A stretch of 64,000 nt of DNA from Oceanospirillum sp047518265 (GTDB taxonomy: Bacteria; Pseudomonadota; Gammaproteobacteria; Pseudomonadales; Halomonadaceae): the NCBI GenBank assembly GCA_047518265.1, contig JAKZRG010000021.1, positions 62,001 through 126,000 on the forward strand, in the 5' to 3' direction. Below the pieces are notes generated by a model, which had not been told where the DNA came from, ran no database searches, and was given only the letters and a program-made list of their open reading frames with translations. Shown piece after piece: positions 7,295 through 16,400 of the stretch (positions are counted from its first letter, which is position 1; each line of letters begins with the position of its first letter). The translations under genes and the position numbers were made by a program.

Positions 7295-9174
7295 GCTTCT
7301 CTTCCTTCCGGTAATCGCTGATTACGCAAACTGGATTGGTATTCAAATTTTCGTTTTAACAAACCTGATGGATCATCGGGTACTCTACGTAACCATTGTT
7401 CTAGTGACATGTCTTCTTCACTAAGGGCATCGTTGTCACTATTTTTGCCCATTCCAGTACTTTCCTTAGCCTTTTCTGCTTGTCTTGATGCTGCATTTTT
7501 CTCTTTTTGGCTAGCAGGGTCAGGCTGTTCTTGATGAGCCGGTGTTTCTTCTGTATCTGATTTACCAGCATTGGCATTGGAATCACGGGAGTTTTCATTC
7601 TGACGCTGTGCAGGCTGTTCATCGGATTTTTTGGGCGATTGTTGATTATTTTGTCCCTGTTGTTGATTGTCCTGAGAGCCGTCTTGTTTCTGGTTTTGTT
7701 CGCTCTGGTTTTGTTGTCCGTTTTGCTGGTTCTGATCCTGTTGGCTATCTTGACGCTCATTATTATCTTGCTGGTTCTCACCCTGCTGAGATTGCTTATC
7801 TTGTTGTTCCTGCTTCTGTTTTTGTTGCTCCAGCATCTTTTGTACTAACTCTTGATTGTGTTGTGCATCTTTCAGAGTTGGATCTTTATCCAGAGCGCTA
7901 CCGTAAGCGTTTAAGGCTTCGTCTAGTTTGCCTTGTTGAGTTAAGGCATTACCCCTGTTGTAGTGAGCTTGAGCACTGTCTTGCTTAGAAAAGGATTGTG
8001 CGGCTTGTTCATATTGTTGATTCCGATAGTAGGCGCTGCCTTGCCATAGGGGATCGTTGAGCAGCTCACTGGCTTTGTCGTATTGCTGAGCCTGAAAAGC
8101 CTTTTCACCATCGAGCTGGGCTTGCTCTTCTGGGCTTGACCACCAAAAGGCATAGCTCTCTTTCGCCGGAAATAAAAACAGTAAAGGCAGTAGCATTAAC
8201 CAACCTCGACGAAAGGCCAAAGCGGCTAATGGTAGGACGGGTAACAAAAACCAATGACCCTGTTCGATCCAAAGAGGCAATTGGGCCTCTTCCTCTTTCA
8301 GCTCGGCGTTAAGATCTGATTCTGCCAAGAGATAATCCAAATCACCATTTTCTAGCTGCATACGGCTTAAACGAGCGGAGGTTTTTTGCTGTAAATCTTC
8401 CAGTGTGGTGAAATCCAGTTGGCTGATAATGACATTGCCCTTGGCATCTTTAACAAAGCCTTGGTTGCCGAGGGGGATGGGGGCACCTTCCTCTGTACCA
8501 ACCGCCAGAATGCTCAGAGCTGTATTTTTGTTGAGTTGTTTACTGATCTGCTTCAGTGCGGTTTGATCAATGCCATCGGTGACTAAAAGAATACGGCCTT
8601 TTTGTACGCCAGCTTGTGCCATTAACTCCTGAGCCTGAATGATACCGGCTTCTGCAGCACTGCCAAGTTTTGGCATTAAAGTGGGTTCGAGGGCGGGCAG
8701 AAGATTACGAATGGTGGCGGTATCTGCGGTTAATGGCGTTACGGTATAGGCTTCACCGGCATAAACCACCAAACCTGTTAGCCCTTCCTTTCGTTGGTCT
8801 AATAAGTCCATCAATTTTAATTTGCTGCGTTGCGCCCGGTTCGGCTGAATATCTTCCGTTAACATGGAAAGGGACATATCCAGAACAATGACCAGAGAAT
8901 CCTGTTTACTAAATACTGGTCTGGATTGTTGACTCCAGCTTGGGCCTGCTAGGGCACACCCTGTTAGCGTAATCGCTAAAATAATCCAGGCGAGATAACT
9001 GGACTCTTCTTTGGGCTGTTGTAACAGCTTCGCCTGTAAGTCGGTACGCATATGCCCCTGCCACGGGTTGGCGCTATGGCGAAACTTTAGATACCAGAGT
9101 ACCTGTAGCAGTAAAAAAGGGATAATAAGCAGAGCCCAAGGGCGGGCAAAGTGAAAGCTATCTAGCAACTCCAT
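7288..9174 (-). CDS. batB: VWA domain plus TPR protein with Gln/Asn-rich tail (BatB/BatC-type)
   Basis: The 628-residue protein has two N-terminal membrane segments (about 12-30 and 60-78), then a von Willebrand A domain with an intact MIDAS start DMSLS and VTDG. Two further hydrophobic stretches follow (about 308-345), then TPR units (KAFQAQQYDKASELL, AHYNRGNALTQQGKLDEALNAYGSALDKDP). A low-complexity tail made largely of Gln, Asn, Asp and Lys covers about residues 455-590, and a conserved C-terminal patch has EQWLRRVPDDPSGLLKRKF. This is the usual BatB-BatC fusion of proteobacteria. It starts 18 bases after the batA stop. The role is presumed to be metal-dependent protein binding at the membrane, powered by the MoxR ATPase. 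Confidence 0.9.
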   Translation of the reverse strand: MELLDSFHFARPWALLIIPFLLLQVLWYLKFRHSANPWQGHMRTDLQAKLLQQPKEESSYLAWIILAITLTGCALAGPSWSQQSRPVFSKQDSLVIVLDMSLSMLTEDIQPNRAQRSKLKLMDLLDQRKEGLTGLVVYAGEAYTVTPLTADTATIRNLLPALEPTLMPKLGSAAEAGIIQAQELMAQAGVQKGRILLVTDGIDQTALKQISKQLNKNTALSILAVGTEEGAPIPLGNQGFVKDAKGNVIISQLDFTTLEDLQQKTSARLSRMQLENGDLDYLLAESDLNAELKEEEAQLPLWIEQGHWFLLPVLPLAALAFRRGWLMLLPLLFLFPAKESYAFWWSSPEEQAQLDGEKAFQAQQYDKASELLNDPLWQGSAYYRNQQYEQAAQSFSKQDSAQAHYNRGNALTQQGKLDEALNAYGSALDKDPTLKDAQHNQELVQKMLEQQKQKQEQQDKQSQQGENQQDNNERQDSQQDQNQQNGQQNQSEQNQKQDGSQDNQQQGQNNQQSPKKSDEQPAQRQNENSRDSNANAGKSDTEETPAHQEQPDPASQKEKNAASRQAEKAKESTGMGKNSDNDALSEEDMSLEQWLRRVPDDPSGLLKRKFEYQSSLRNQRLPEGREAW

Positions 9175-9192
9175 AAGTGGACCAGAAATTCC

Positions 9193-10296
9193 CTATTCAT
9201 TATTGCTTATTGTATGGTTTTTCATTGGTCGGCTCTTCTCTTGTTGTTGAGACTGACCCTGGTGTCGTTGGCGCCAGAGTGTGAGTAGCCAACGGCCAGA
9301 AAATACCATCATTAAGCTGATTATGGCGAGAGACAGCGGCCAATGTAGCAGGCTGTATCTTGGCCGAAATACTTGTGATTGTTGTTCGATAGGTTCCAGG
9401 CGATCAAGTTCCTGATAAATTGCATTTAATTCTTCTGTACTGCGTGCCCGGAAATATTGTCCTCCGGTTTTTTTGGCCAGAGTACGTAAGGTGTATTCAT
9501 CCAGCTCTTGGGATGGATTGATACGGCGGCTCAAGCCAAATAGGGTTTCAACTTCCAGTTCATCGGCTCCGATACCTATGGTGTAAATTTTAAGCTTTTG
9601 ACTGGCGGCTAATTGAGCGGCCTGTAGTGGGTCAATCTCCCCAGACGTATTGGCGCCATCAGTAAGTAATATCAGAACCCTAGCATCTTCGGGTTGATCT
9701 TTTAAACGTTTAACTGCAAGTGCAATGGCATCACCAATGGCCGTTTGTTCTCCCGCCATACGCAGTTGGATATCGATTAATTGGCCAGATACTGTTGATC
9801 GGTCATGGCTTAAAGGCACATGCAAATACGCTTGGCTGCCAAAAACGATAAGACCTAATCTGTCTCCCTCTCGACGTAGAACAAAGTCAGAGACGATTTT
9901 TTTGACCGCTGTCAGTCTATCCGTCGGCTGTTGATCCAGACGCATATCTTGCATTTGCATGCTACCGGAGATATCAACCGCCAGCATAAGATCATGCCCC
10001 TTATTAGGTAAAGGTACTGGATTACCAATCCATTGTGGATGGCTGGCAGAGAGCAAGAGTAATAACCAAAGCCAACAACCCAATAATAAGCGTTGAATAT
10101 TATGGGATAGGTACTTCGACCCTGAGGATCTTTTCCCTTTGACTCGTAAGCCTGCAACCTTTAAACGATAGTGTCGACTCGGCGTGGCAGGGACAAAATA
10201 ATATACCAGCCCAGGTAGAGGCAGCAGGATAAAAATCCAGGGCCAGGTAAATGTTATCTGGTCAGCCAGATTGATTAAAGTTGACAGCATATCCAT
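9193..10296 (-). CDS. batA: VWA domain membrane protein (BatA-type)
   Basis: The 367-residue protein has an N-terminal membrane segment (about 16-33), a second near 68-86, a von Willebrand A domain and a C-terminal membrane segment near residues 319-340. The MIDAS motif DISGS is intact, with later LTDGAN. This is the layout of BatA proteins, in which the VWA domain is placed between membrane anchors. The start overlaps the preceding DUF4381 gene by 22 bases. A second ATG two codons downstream is an alternative start. The C-terminal tail after the last membrane segment is short and Gln-rich. Confidence 0.9.
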   Translation of the reverse strand: MDMLSTLINLADQITFTWPWIFILLPLPGLVYYFVPATPSRHYRLKVAGLRVKGKRSSGSKYLSHNIQRLLLGCWLWLLLLLSASHPQWIGNPVPLPNKGHDLMLAVDISGSMQMQDMRLDQQPTDRLTAVKKIVSDFVLRREGDRLGLIVFGSQAYLHVPLSHDRSTVSGQLIDIQLRMAGEQTAIGDAIALAVKRLKDQPEDARVLILLTDGANTSGEIDPLQAAQLAASQKLKIYTIGIGADELEVETLFGLSRRINPSQELDEYTLRTLAKKTGGQYFRARSTEELNAIYQELDRLEPIEQQSQVFRPRYSLLHWPLSLAIISLMMVFSGRWLLTLWRQRHQGQSQQQEKSRPMKNHTISNNE

Positions 10297-10751
10297 TGTT
10301 TAACCGTTTCTGTTAAGGCGTCGGCATCAAAACTATCGGGGCTTGCTTGATAAACGCTGGATAGAACCTGACCTGGGCCGGCGCTAAAGTCATGGGTTTT
10401 TCCACTACGATCCAAAAACTCTAGCCAATCGGCGCCGGATAAATGGGCAACCTTTTCTCGGTCGTAATGCACAATAGCCATGCGGCGTAAGAGCATGTTG
10501 AATTCATTTAATAGTCGCTGTTGTTCGTTGTGTTCTTTGAACCTGTCCTGCATCTGGGTTAGCTCACTAAGGGCATAGCGACGGATTCGGGTTTTAAGAT
10601 AATGACGTCGGCCCAGATAAATGAGGACTAGGCAGAATAGAACCGTAATAACAGGTAGCCACCAAGCATATATAGCCGCCCCCCAACCTTCTGATGGGGC
10701 GGGTAGATGGATATCTTTTAACTGATCAAGCAAAGCTTGCTCTGTGCTCAT
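10275..10751 (-). CDS. DUF4381 domain protein
   Basis: A 158-residue protein with a short N-terminal stretch, one membrane segment (about 28-46, AWWLPVITVLFCLVLIYL) and a cytoplasmic helical region containing LLNEFNMLLRRMAIVHYDREKVAHLSGADWLEFLD. This pattern is typical of the DUF4381 family, found between DUF58 and VWA genes in bat operons. GGAG lies nine bases before the ATG. Its biochemical role is unknown; it probably takes part in the membrane assembly with the VWA proteins. Confidence 0.85.
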   Translation of the reverse strand: MSTEQALLDQLKDIHLPAPSEGWGAAIYAWWLPVITVLFCLVLIYLGRRHYLKTRIRRYALSELTQMQDRFKEHNEQQRLLNEFNMLLRRMAIVHYDREKVAHLSGADWLEFLDRSGKTHDFSAGPGQVLSSVYQASPDSFDADALTETVKQWICCQL

Positions 10752-10783
10752 TCAACGAGGCTCCTGCTGCTCTTTAATTTATC

Positions 10784-10800
10784 ATGCGTTTACAACGCAT
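10784..10800. promoter_or_regulatory. Perfect palindrome upstream of the DUF4381 gene
   Basis: ATGCGTT, a three-base spacer TAC, and AACGCAT form a 17-bp perfect inverted repeat 33 bases upstream of the DUF4381 start. It lies in the only sizeable gap (181 bp) inside the moxR-bat operon. It could be an operator or a short RNA hairpin; no cognate regulator is identified. Confidence 0.45.
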
Positions 10801-10932
10801 TGATTACGCTTTAACCGCACCCTTGCATAGTGCTTGTGCCGGTTATTTTCTGCGTTTATTTCTGTATCTTATCCGAATTGATACAGTTAACTAATTGATT
10901 TTTTTAGATTAAACCTATTTTTAATAGGAAGT

Positions 10933-11991
10933 TTAAGAAAAATAATGTTTCAGTTTGTCAGCTGGGTGTTCCGTTGTCGAGAGGCTAATAAATTGCCCGC
11001 CGGTTTTTAACATGATTTGCTGTAAAGCCTGCTGGTGCTGGTCAAAACTTCGCCGATAATCCTTTTTATCCTGTGCTTTATCGCCGTCAAAAAACTGTTG
11101 CTGATAACCGTCGGTAAGATAACAAGGGCCGGGAGGCAGTTCGTATTCCAACGGGTCTGATACCTGAATGGCCAGTAAGTTATGTCTTCGACTGATCTGG
11201 CGTAATATCCCGTAATCTTCCAGATCCAGAGACCAGAAATCACTGATTACTACGACCAAGCTGCCATGGCCCGGTTGTGCAATCATCTGCTGGAGTATTT
11301 GATTCATGCGGCCAGGTTCAGCTTGAACCTGTTCGCTGGATAGCTGCTGACCAAATTGGCATAAGTTCTGTAATAAGGGGAGCAGCCCCTTTTGCCGTGC
11401 TTTAGGTCGGATCAAACGATGATCCTGGCCATTAAAGATCAAGCCACCACAACGATCTCCCTGAGCGGTAAGAGACCAGCCTAAGGTTGAAGCAATATTG
11501 GCGGCTTGTTCTGCCTTGCTACGCTGACTACCAAATAACATGCTGCTCGATAGGTCGATGACTAGATGTACCGGGCGCTCTTTTTCCTCTAAGAATACCT
11601 TCGTATGAGGTTTGCGAGTACGAGCGGTGACTTTCCAATCCATCAGACGAATATCGTCACCGGGTTGGTAGTTTCGTATCTCGCTGAGCTCCATACCCCT
11701 GCCTTGAATACGAGACCTGTGTTGCCCTGCCAGAGTCGATGATGTTGGGGTTTTTAAATGACTGCCCAAAGCGGAACGATATTTCTGCCAAGATAACAGG
11801 TACTGTAAATTAAGTTCAGGCAAAAACTGATCGGCTTCAAGAGCCGAACCTGCACTTTTAAAGTAATGGTTCTTAAAGCTCAGGCTCTTAAAACCCAGGC
11901 TTTTAAACCCCGGGCTCTTAAAACCTAAGCTCTTAAAACTTAGCTTCTTAAGATTAGGGCTCAGTTGCTGCCAGGAACTTTTAAACATCAT
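10933..11991 (-). CDS. DUF58 domain protein, MoxR partner
   Basis: The 352-residue protein carries the DUF58 signature GRGMELSEIRNYQPGDDIRLMDWKVTARTRKPHTKVF, followed by a degenerate VWA-like fold (LVIDLSSSM). DUF58 proteins are regularly encoded next to MoxR AAA+ ATPases and are thought to be their partners. The ATG overlaps the moxR stop by one base (TAATG), so the two are translationally coupled. The N-terminus is unusual: residues 19-48 are six copies of a five-residue FKSLG-like unit, absent from a typical DUF58 protein. No membrane segment is evident, in contrast to the neighbouring VWA proteins. Confidence 0.9.
   Translation of the reverse strand: MMFKSSWQQLSPNLKKLSFKSLGFKSPGFKSLGFKSLSFKNHYFKSAGSALEADQFLPELNLQYLLSWQKYRSALGSHLKTPTSSTLAGQHRSRIQGRGMELSEIRNYQPGDDIRLMDWKVTARTRKPHTKVFLEEKERPVHLVIDLSSSMLFGSQRSKAEQAANIASTLGWSLTAQGDRCGGLIFNGQDHRLIRPKARQKGLLPLLQNLCQFGQQLSSEQVQAEPGRMNQILQQMIAQPGHGSLVVVISDFWSLDLEDYGILRQISRRHNLLAIQVSDPLEYELPPGPCYLTDGYQQQFFDGDKAQDKKDYRRSFDQHQQALQQIMLKTGGQFISLSTTEHPADKLKHYFS
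11848..11937 (-). repeat. 15-bp tandem repeat in the DUF58 gene
   Basis: Six 15-bp units encode FKSLG, FKSPG, FKSLG, FKSLS, FKNHY and FKSAG. The period is a multiple of three, so the frame survives expansion or loss. Units are imperfect, with the central four most alike. Confidence 0.8.
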
Positions 11992-12965
11992 TAAACAACC
12001 GGTACTTGTTGTAGCAGATGTTGAATAACCTGATTACTGTTAAAGCCTGCGGCTTCAGCCTCATAGCGAAGTAGTAGTCGATGGCGGAATACATCCGGCA
12101 GTAAAGCTTGCACATCTTCAGGAGTCACAAAGTCCCGCCCTGCTAGCCAAGCGTTGGCACGAGCGCAGCGATCCAGTGCAAGCGTGGCTCGTGGACTGAC
12201 ACCGTATTCAATCCAGGTGGCCAGATCCTGATCATATTTTTCCGGACGACGGGTGGCATCTACTAAATGCACGATATATTGCTCAATGCTATCGGCCATG
12301 TAGATATCCAGTACGGAACGTCGAGCTTCGATGATTTGTTCCTGGCTGACAACAGGAACGTTTTGTTCGGTTTCCGTATGCCCCAACAGATATTTCTGTT
12401 CTTCACGGACTAAACGTAGGATTTCCAGTTCAGCTTCGGCAGAAGGGTAATTTAGACTGACATGCAGAAGAAATCGATCCAGTTGTGCTTCTGGTAAAGG
12501 GTAAGTTCCTTCCTGTTCGATAGGGTTTTGAGTCGCCATTACCAGAAAGGTTTCTGGTAGAGGATAGCTAGTATTGCCTACGGTGACTTGTCTCTCTGCC
12601 ATCGCTTCTAAAAGAGCTGCCTGCACCTTAGCTGGGGCTCGGTTGATCTCATCCGCCAATACAAAGTGATTAAAGACAGGACCTTGTTGGAAGCTAAAGT
12701 TATTACTTTCCGGTTGATAAATATCCGTGCCCGTAATATCTGCTGGTAGTAAATCCGGAGTAAACTGAATACGTTGAAAACTGCCTTCCAAACCGGAAGC
12801 CAGAGTTTTAATCGCTTTGGTTTTTGCCAGACCCGGTGGGCCTTCAACTAATAAATGACCATCGGCCAATAGTGCAATTAACAGACGAGAAAGCAGGGTT
12901 TCCTGACCAATAATTTGTTTTTGTAAGTGCTGGTTTAGTTGTTGAAAAACATCACGTACTGCCAT
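11991..12965 (-). CDS. MoxR family AAA+ ATPase
   Basis: This 324-residue cytoplasmic ATPase has Walker A GPPGLAKTK (about residue 41), Walker B FVLADEINRAPAK, sensor 1 MATQNPIEQEGTYPLPEAQLDRF and the lid region with GVSPRATLALDRCARANAWLAGRDFVTPEDV. These are hallmark MoxR features. MoxR proteins are thought to act as chaperones that assemble or activate VWA-containing partners. It is the first gene of the minus-strand operon running to at least batD. AGGA lies five bases before the ATG. Confidence 0.95.
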   Translation of the reverse strand: MAVRDVFQQLNQHLQKQIIGQETLLSRLLIALLADGHLLVEGPPGLAKTKAIKTLASGLEGSFQRIQFTPDLLPADITGTDIYQPESNNFSFQQGPVFNHFVLADEINRAPAKVQAALLEAMAERQVTVGNTSYPLPETFLVMATQNPIEQEGTYPLPEAQLDRFLLHVSLNYPSAEAELEILRLVREEQKYLLGHTETEQNVPVVSQEQIIEARRSVLDIYMADSIEQYIVHLVDATRRPEKYDQDLATWIEYGVSPRATLALDRCARANAWLAGRDFVTPEDVQALLPDVFRHRLLLRYEAEAAGFNSNQVIQHLLQQVPVV

Positions 12966-13443
12966 GATAATCCTTGTCTTATTTTCTCTCTGTTGTTTCG
13001 GCTGTTCTTGGTCGAATCTTGATAAAGGATTCGCAGTATAGCTAGAACTCTTTTTCTCTGACTAGTTCCTTTTATCTTGTCTTGATTCTATTTTTTTACT
13101 TTTTGTGTCACCTTATATACATATCTTAACAAAAGCATTCCGATACTCGTCTGTTGAGATGTTTTTGTTTGGGTGTTTCGATATCCCCTAAATCCTTTTT
13201 GGGATATGGGTGTGATTACCGTGAAATACAACATTATGATAATAATTTTTCGTCCTATGCTTTTTTGTCATACATATGCGGCTTAATAGTTGATTTGTAC
13301 TATGTTTTCGTCAAAGCTAATTAGTACCTGTTTACAATTGGTAAAATAACGATTTATCAATACCTGCATTTTCATAGTTTGATAGCCGTTAGCAGGGTAG
13401 ACCGGATGACAACTCCAAATAGGGCGCAGTGCAGAGGTCAGCG
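12966..13443. other. Divergent promoter region between moxR and gdh
   Basis: This 478-bp AT-rich stretch must hold promoters for the moxR-bat operon on the left and for the glutamate dehydrogenase gene on the right. I cannot place either with confidence and see no coding potential. The gdh ribosome binding site AGAGGT is at 13433-13438. Confidence 0.5.
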
Positions 13444-16400
13444 ATGATGTATCAAGCCAGTGAAGGTCATAAGAAATTCCTCAGTCAATTAGAGGAACAA
13501 CTCGCGGCAAGGTTCTCTGAAGAAAAAGTCAGAGAAATTATTAATTTTTCCAGTTTTTATTATGCTTCGGCCTCCCTAGAGGATCTGTCTGAGCGTCGGG
13601 TTGATGATCTTTACGGTGCGACCGTATCAACCTGGAATTTTGTGCAAAAGCACAATTTGGATGAAGCTAAAATCCGGGTATATAACCCAGACTTTGAACA
13701 ACACGGTTGGCAGTCGACCCATACGGTTATTGAAGTTTTACACCGTGATCTACCGTTTCTTGTAGATTCTGTGCGTATTGAGTTAAGTCGTCGTGGTTTA
13801 ACGGTTCACTCTATTCATAACGCTGTACTTAAATTTCAGCGTGATGCGGATGGTCAGCAGGTTCGAGTAGTAGGTCGTAAGGATGAACTGGATGCTAAAT
13901 CTGGTGATCAATCCTTAGAATCTTTGATCTATATTGAAGTTGATCGCCATACGGATCAATCAGAGCTGGATGATCTGGCTCAATCGATGACAGAAGTACT
14001 GAGTGAAGTACGCACCGCCGTTAATGATTTTCCTGCTATGCGGGATAAGGCTATTAGCCTTTGTGAAGAGCTGGCAAAAAGTCGCCCACCTCATCTGTCG
14101 GATGCTGATATCAGCGAAGCGACCGCCTTCCTTGATTGGTTGAATCACGATCACTTCACTTATCTGGGTTACGATGAGTATGAAGTGGTAGATGAAGATG
14201 GTAAAAAAGTACTGAAGCAGATGGCAGGTTCTGAGCTGGGTGTGCTCAAGTTAGATGATCCTCGCTACAGTGTTCAGTCTCGTCATGATATGGCACTGGA
14301 TGCCCGCCAGTTTGTTTTGATCCCTGAGTTGTTGAGTTTTGCTAAGTCATCGTCTCATGCTCGTGTCCATCGACCAACTTATGCTGATTACATTACGATT
14401 AAGCGCTTTGATGCAGAAGGCGCACTGATTGGCGAAAGTCGTTTCTTGGGCTTATATACTTCGGCTGTTTATAACGAAACACCGCGTAATGTACCGATTC
14501 TGCGTAAAAAAATTGATGCGGTGATGCAGGCGTCCGGACTTGATCCTGATGGTCATAACGGTAAACAGCTGATCCAAATTCTGGAAGTCTATCCTCGGGA
14601 TGATCTATTCCAGATCGATATGCATGAGCTGACTGAAACCGTGACCGGTATTTTGAATATCCGTGAACGTCGCAAGGTACGCTTGTTTATTCGCGAAGAT
14701 AGCTTCGGCAAGTTGTATTCCTGCCTAGTGTTTGTGCCTCGTGATATTTACAGCACTGAAATTCGCTATAAAGTTGCAGATATTCTGTGTCGTGAGCTAG
14801 ATGCCAATGGCAGTGAGTTCCATACGCATTTCTCTGAATCCGCTTTGGCGCGTACGCAATTTATTCTGCGTTTCAATGGTGATAAAGCGCCAGAGTATTC
14901 AGTCAAAGAGATTGAACAGCAGATCGTGAATATCGCTCGCTCTTGGAGTGATGATATGCATGATGCCTTGGTTGAGCGTTATGGCGAAGAAAAAGCTAAT
15001 CATTACCACAAGCTATATAAAGATGCTTATCCGGCCAGCTATCGTGAAAACTTTAGCCCAAGAGGGGCTGTAATTGATCTGGGTTATATCGATCAGTTGA
15101 GCGAAGAGCGCACGGTCAGCATGAGCTTCTACCGTCATTTGGAATCTGAAAGCAGTCATATGCAGTTTCAGCTATTCCATGCCCATGATCCTTTACCATT
15201 ATCCGATGTGATTCCTGTATTGGAAAACTTGGGTATGCGGGTTGTGGGTGAGCACCCTTATGAAATTGAACGCAGTGATGGCTGTACGATTTGGGTTCAT
15301 GATTTTGCCTTAGAACCATCCGGTGGAGAAGAAATTAATCTGTCTGAGATCAAGGATGTGTTCAAAGGTGCCTTTGAGCATACTTGGAACGGTTCGGCAG
15401 AAAATGATTCCTTCAACCGTTTGGTATTAACGGCTCGTCTGAACTGGCGTCAGGTCAGTATTTTGCGTGCTTATGCCCGTTATATGAAGCAGGTTCGCTT
15501 TAACTACGGTCAGGGTTATATTGCATCAACACTGGAAAATCACCCTGATATCGCTCGGATGTTATTGGATCTGTTCACCTTGCGCTTTGATCCAGAGGCT
15601 GAACATACCGCAGAGAAAGAAGAGCAACTCATTGCCCGTATTTCTGAGACTCTGGATCAAGTTCAAAGCCTGAATGAAGATATGATTCTGCGTCGCTATA
15701 TGCAGTTGATGCAGGCAACATTGCGAACTAACTTCTACCAGCCTGATGCTAATGGTCAGGTGAAAAGCTATATCTCCTTCAAGCTGGATACGAACCAGAT
15801 CCCTGATGTGCCATTGCCACGTCCTAAGTTTGAGATCTTCGTTTACTCTCCGCGTGTTGAAGGTGTACACATGCGTGGCGGTAAGGTAGCCCGTGGTGGT
15901 TTACGCTGGTCAGATCGACACGAGGATTTCCGCACCGAAATTCTGGGTTTGGTGAAAGCTCAGCAGGTGAAGAATGCCGTTATTGTACCTGTAGGTGCTA
16001 AAGGTGGTTTCGTTTGTAAGTGTCCGCCTGAGCAAGGTGGCCGAGAAGCTATCTTAGAAGAAGGTATCGCTTGTTATAAAACCTTTATTGGTGCTCTGTT
16101 GGATGTAACGGATAACCTAGTTGAAGGTGAGGTAGTGCCGCCGAAAATGGTGGTACGCCATGATGAAGACGATCCCTATCTGGTTGTTGCGGCAGATAAA
16201 GGTACTGCAACCTTCTCTGATATTGCCAACGGCATCTCTCAGGAGCATGGTTTCTGGTTGAAAGACGCCTTTGCATCCGGTGGTGCTAACGGTTACGACC
16301 ATAAGAAAATGGGTATTACGGCTCGCGGTGCCTGGGTTTCTGTACAGCGCCACTTCCGTGAACTGGGGCATAATGTTCAAACCGATGCGTTTAGCGTTGT

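Noticed and set aside
7542..7988. 148-codon and 69-codon plus-strand frames
   Set aside because: They are antisense shadows of the Gln-rich region of the VWA-TPR gene.
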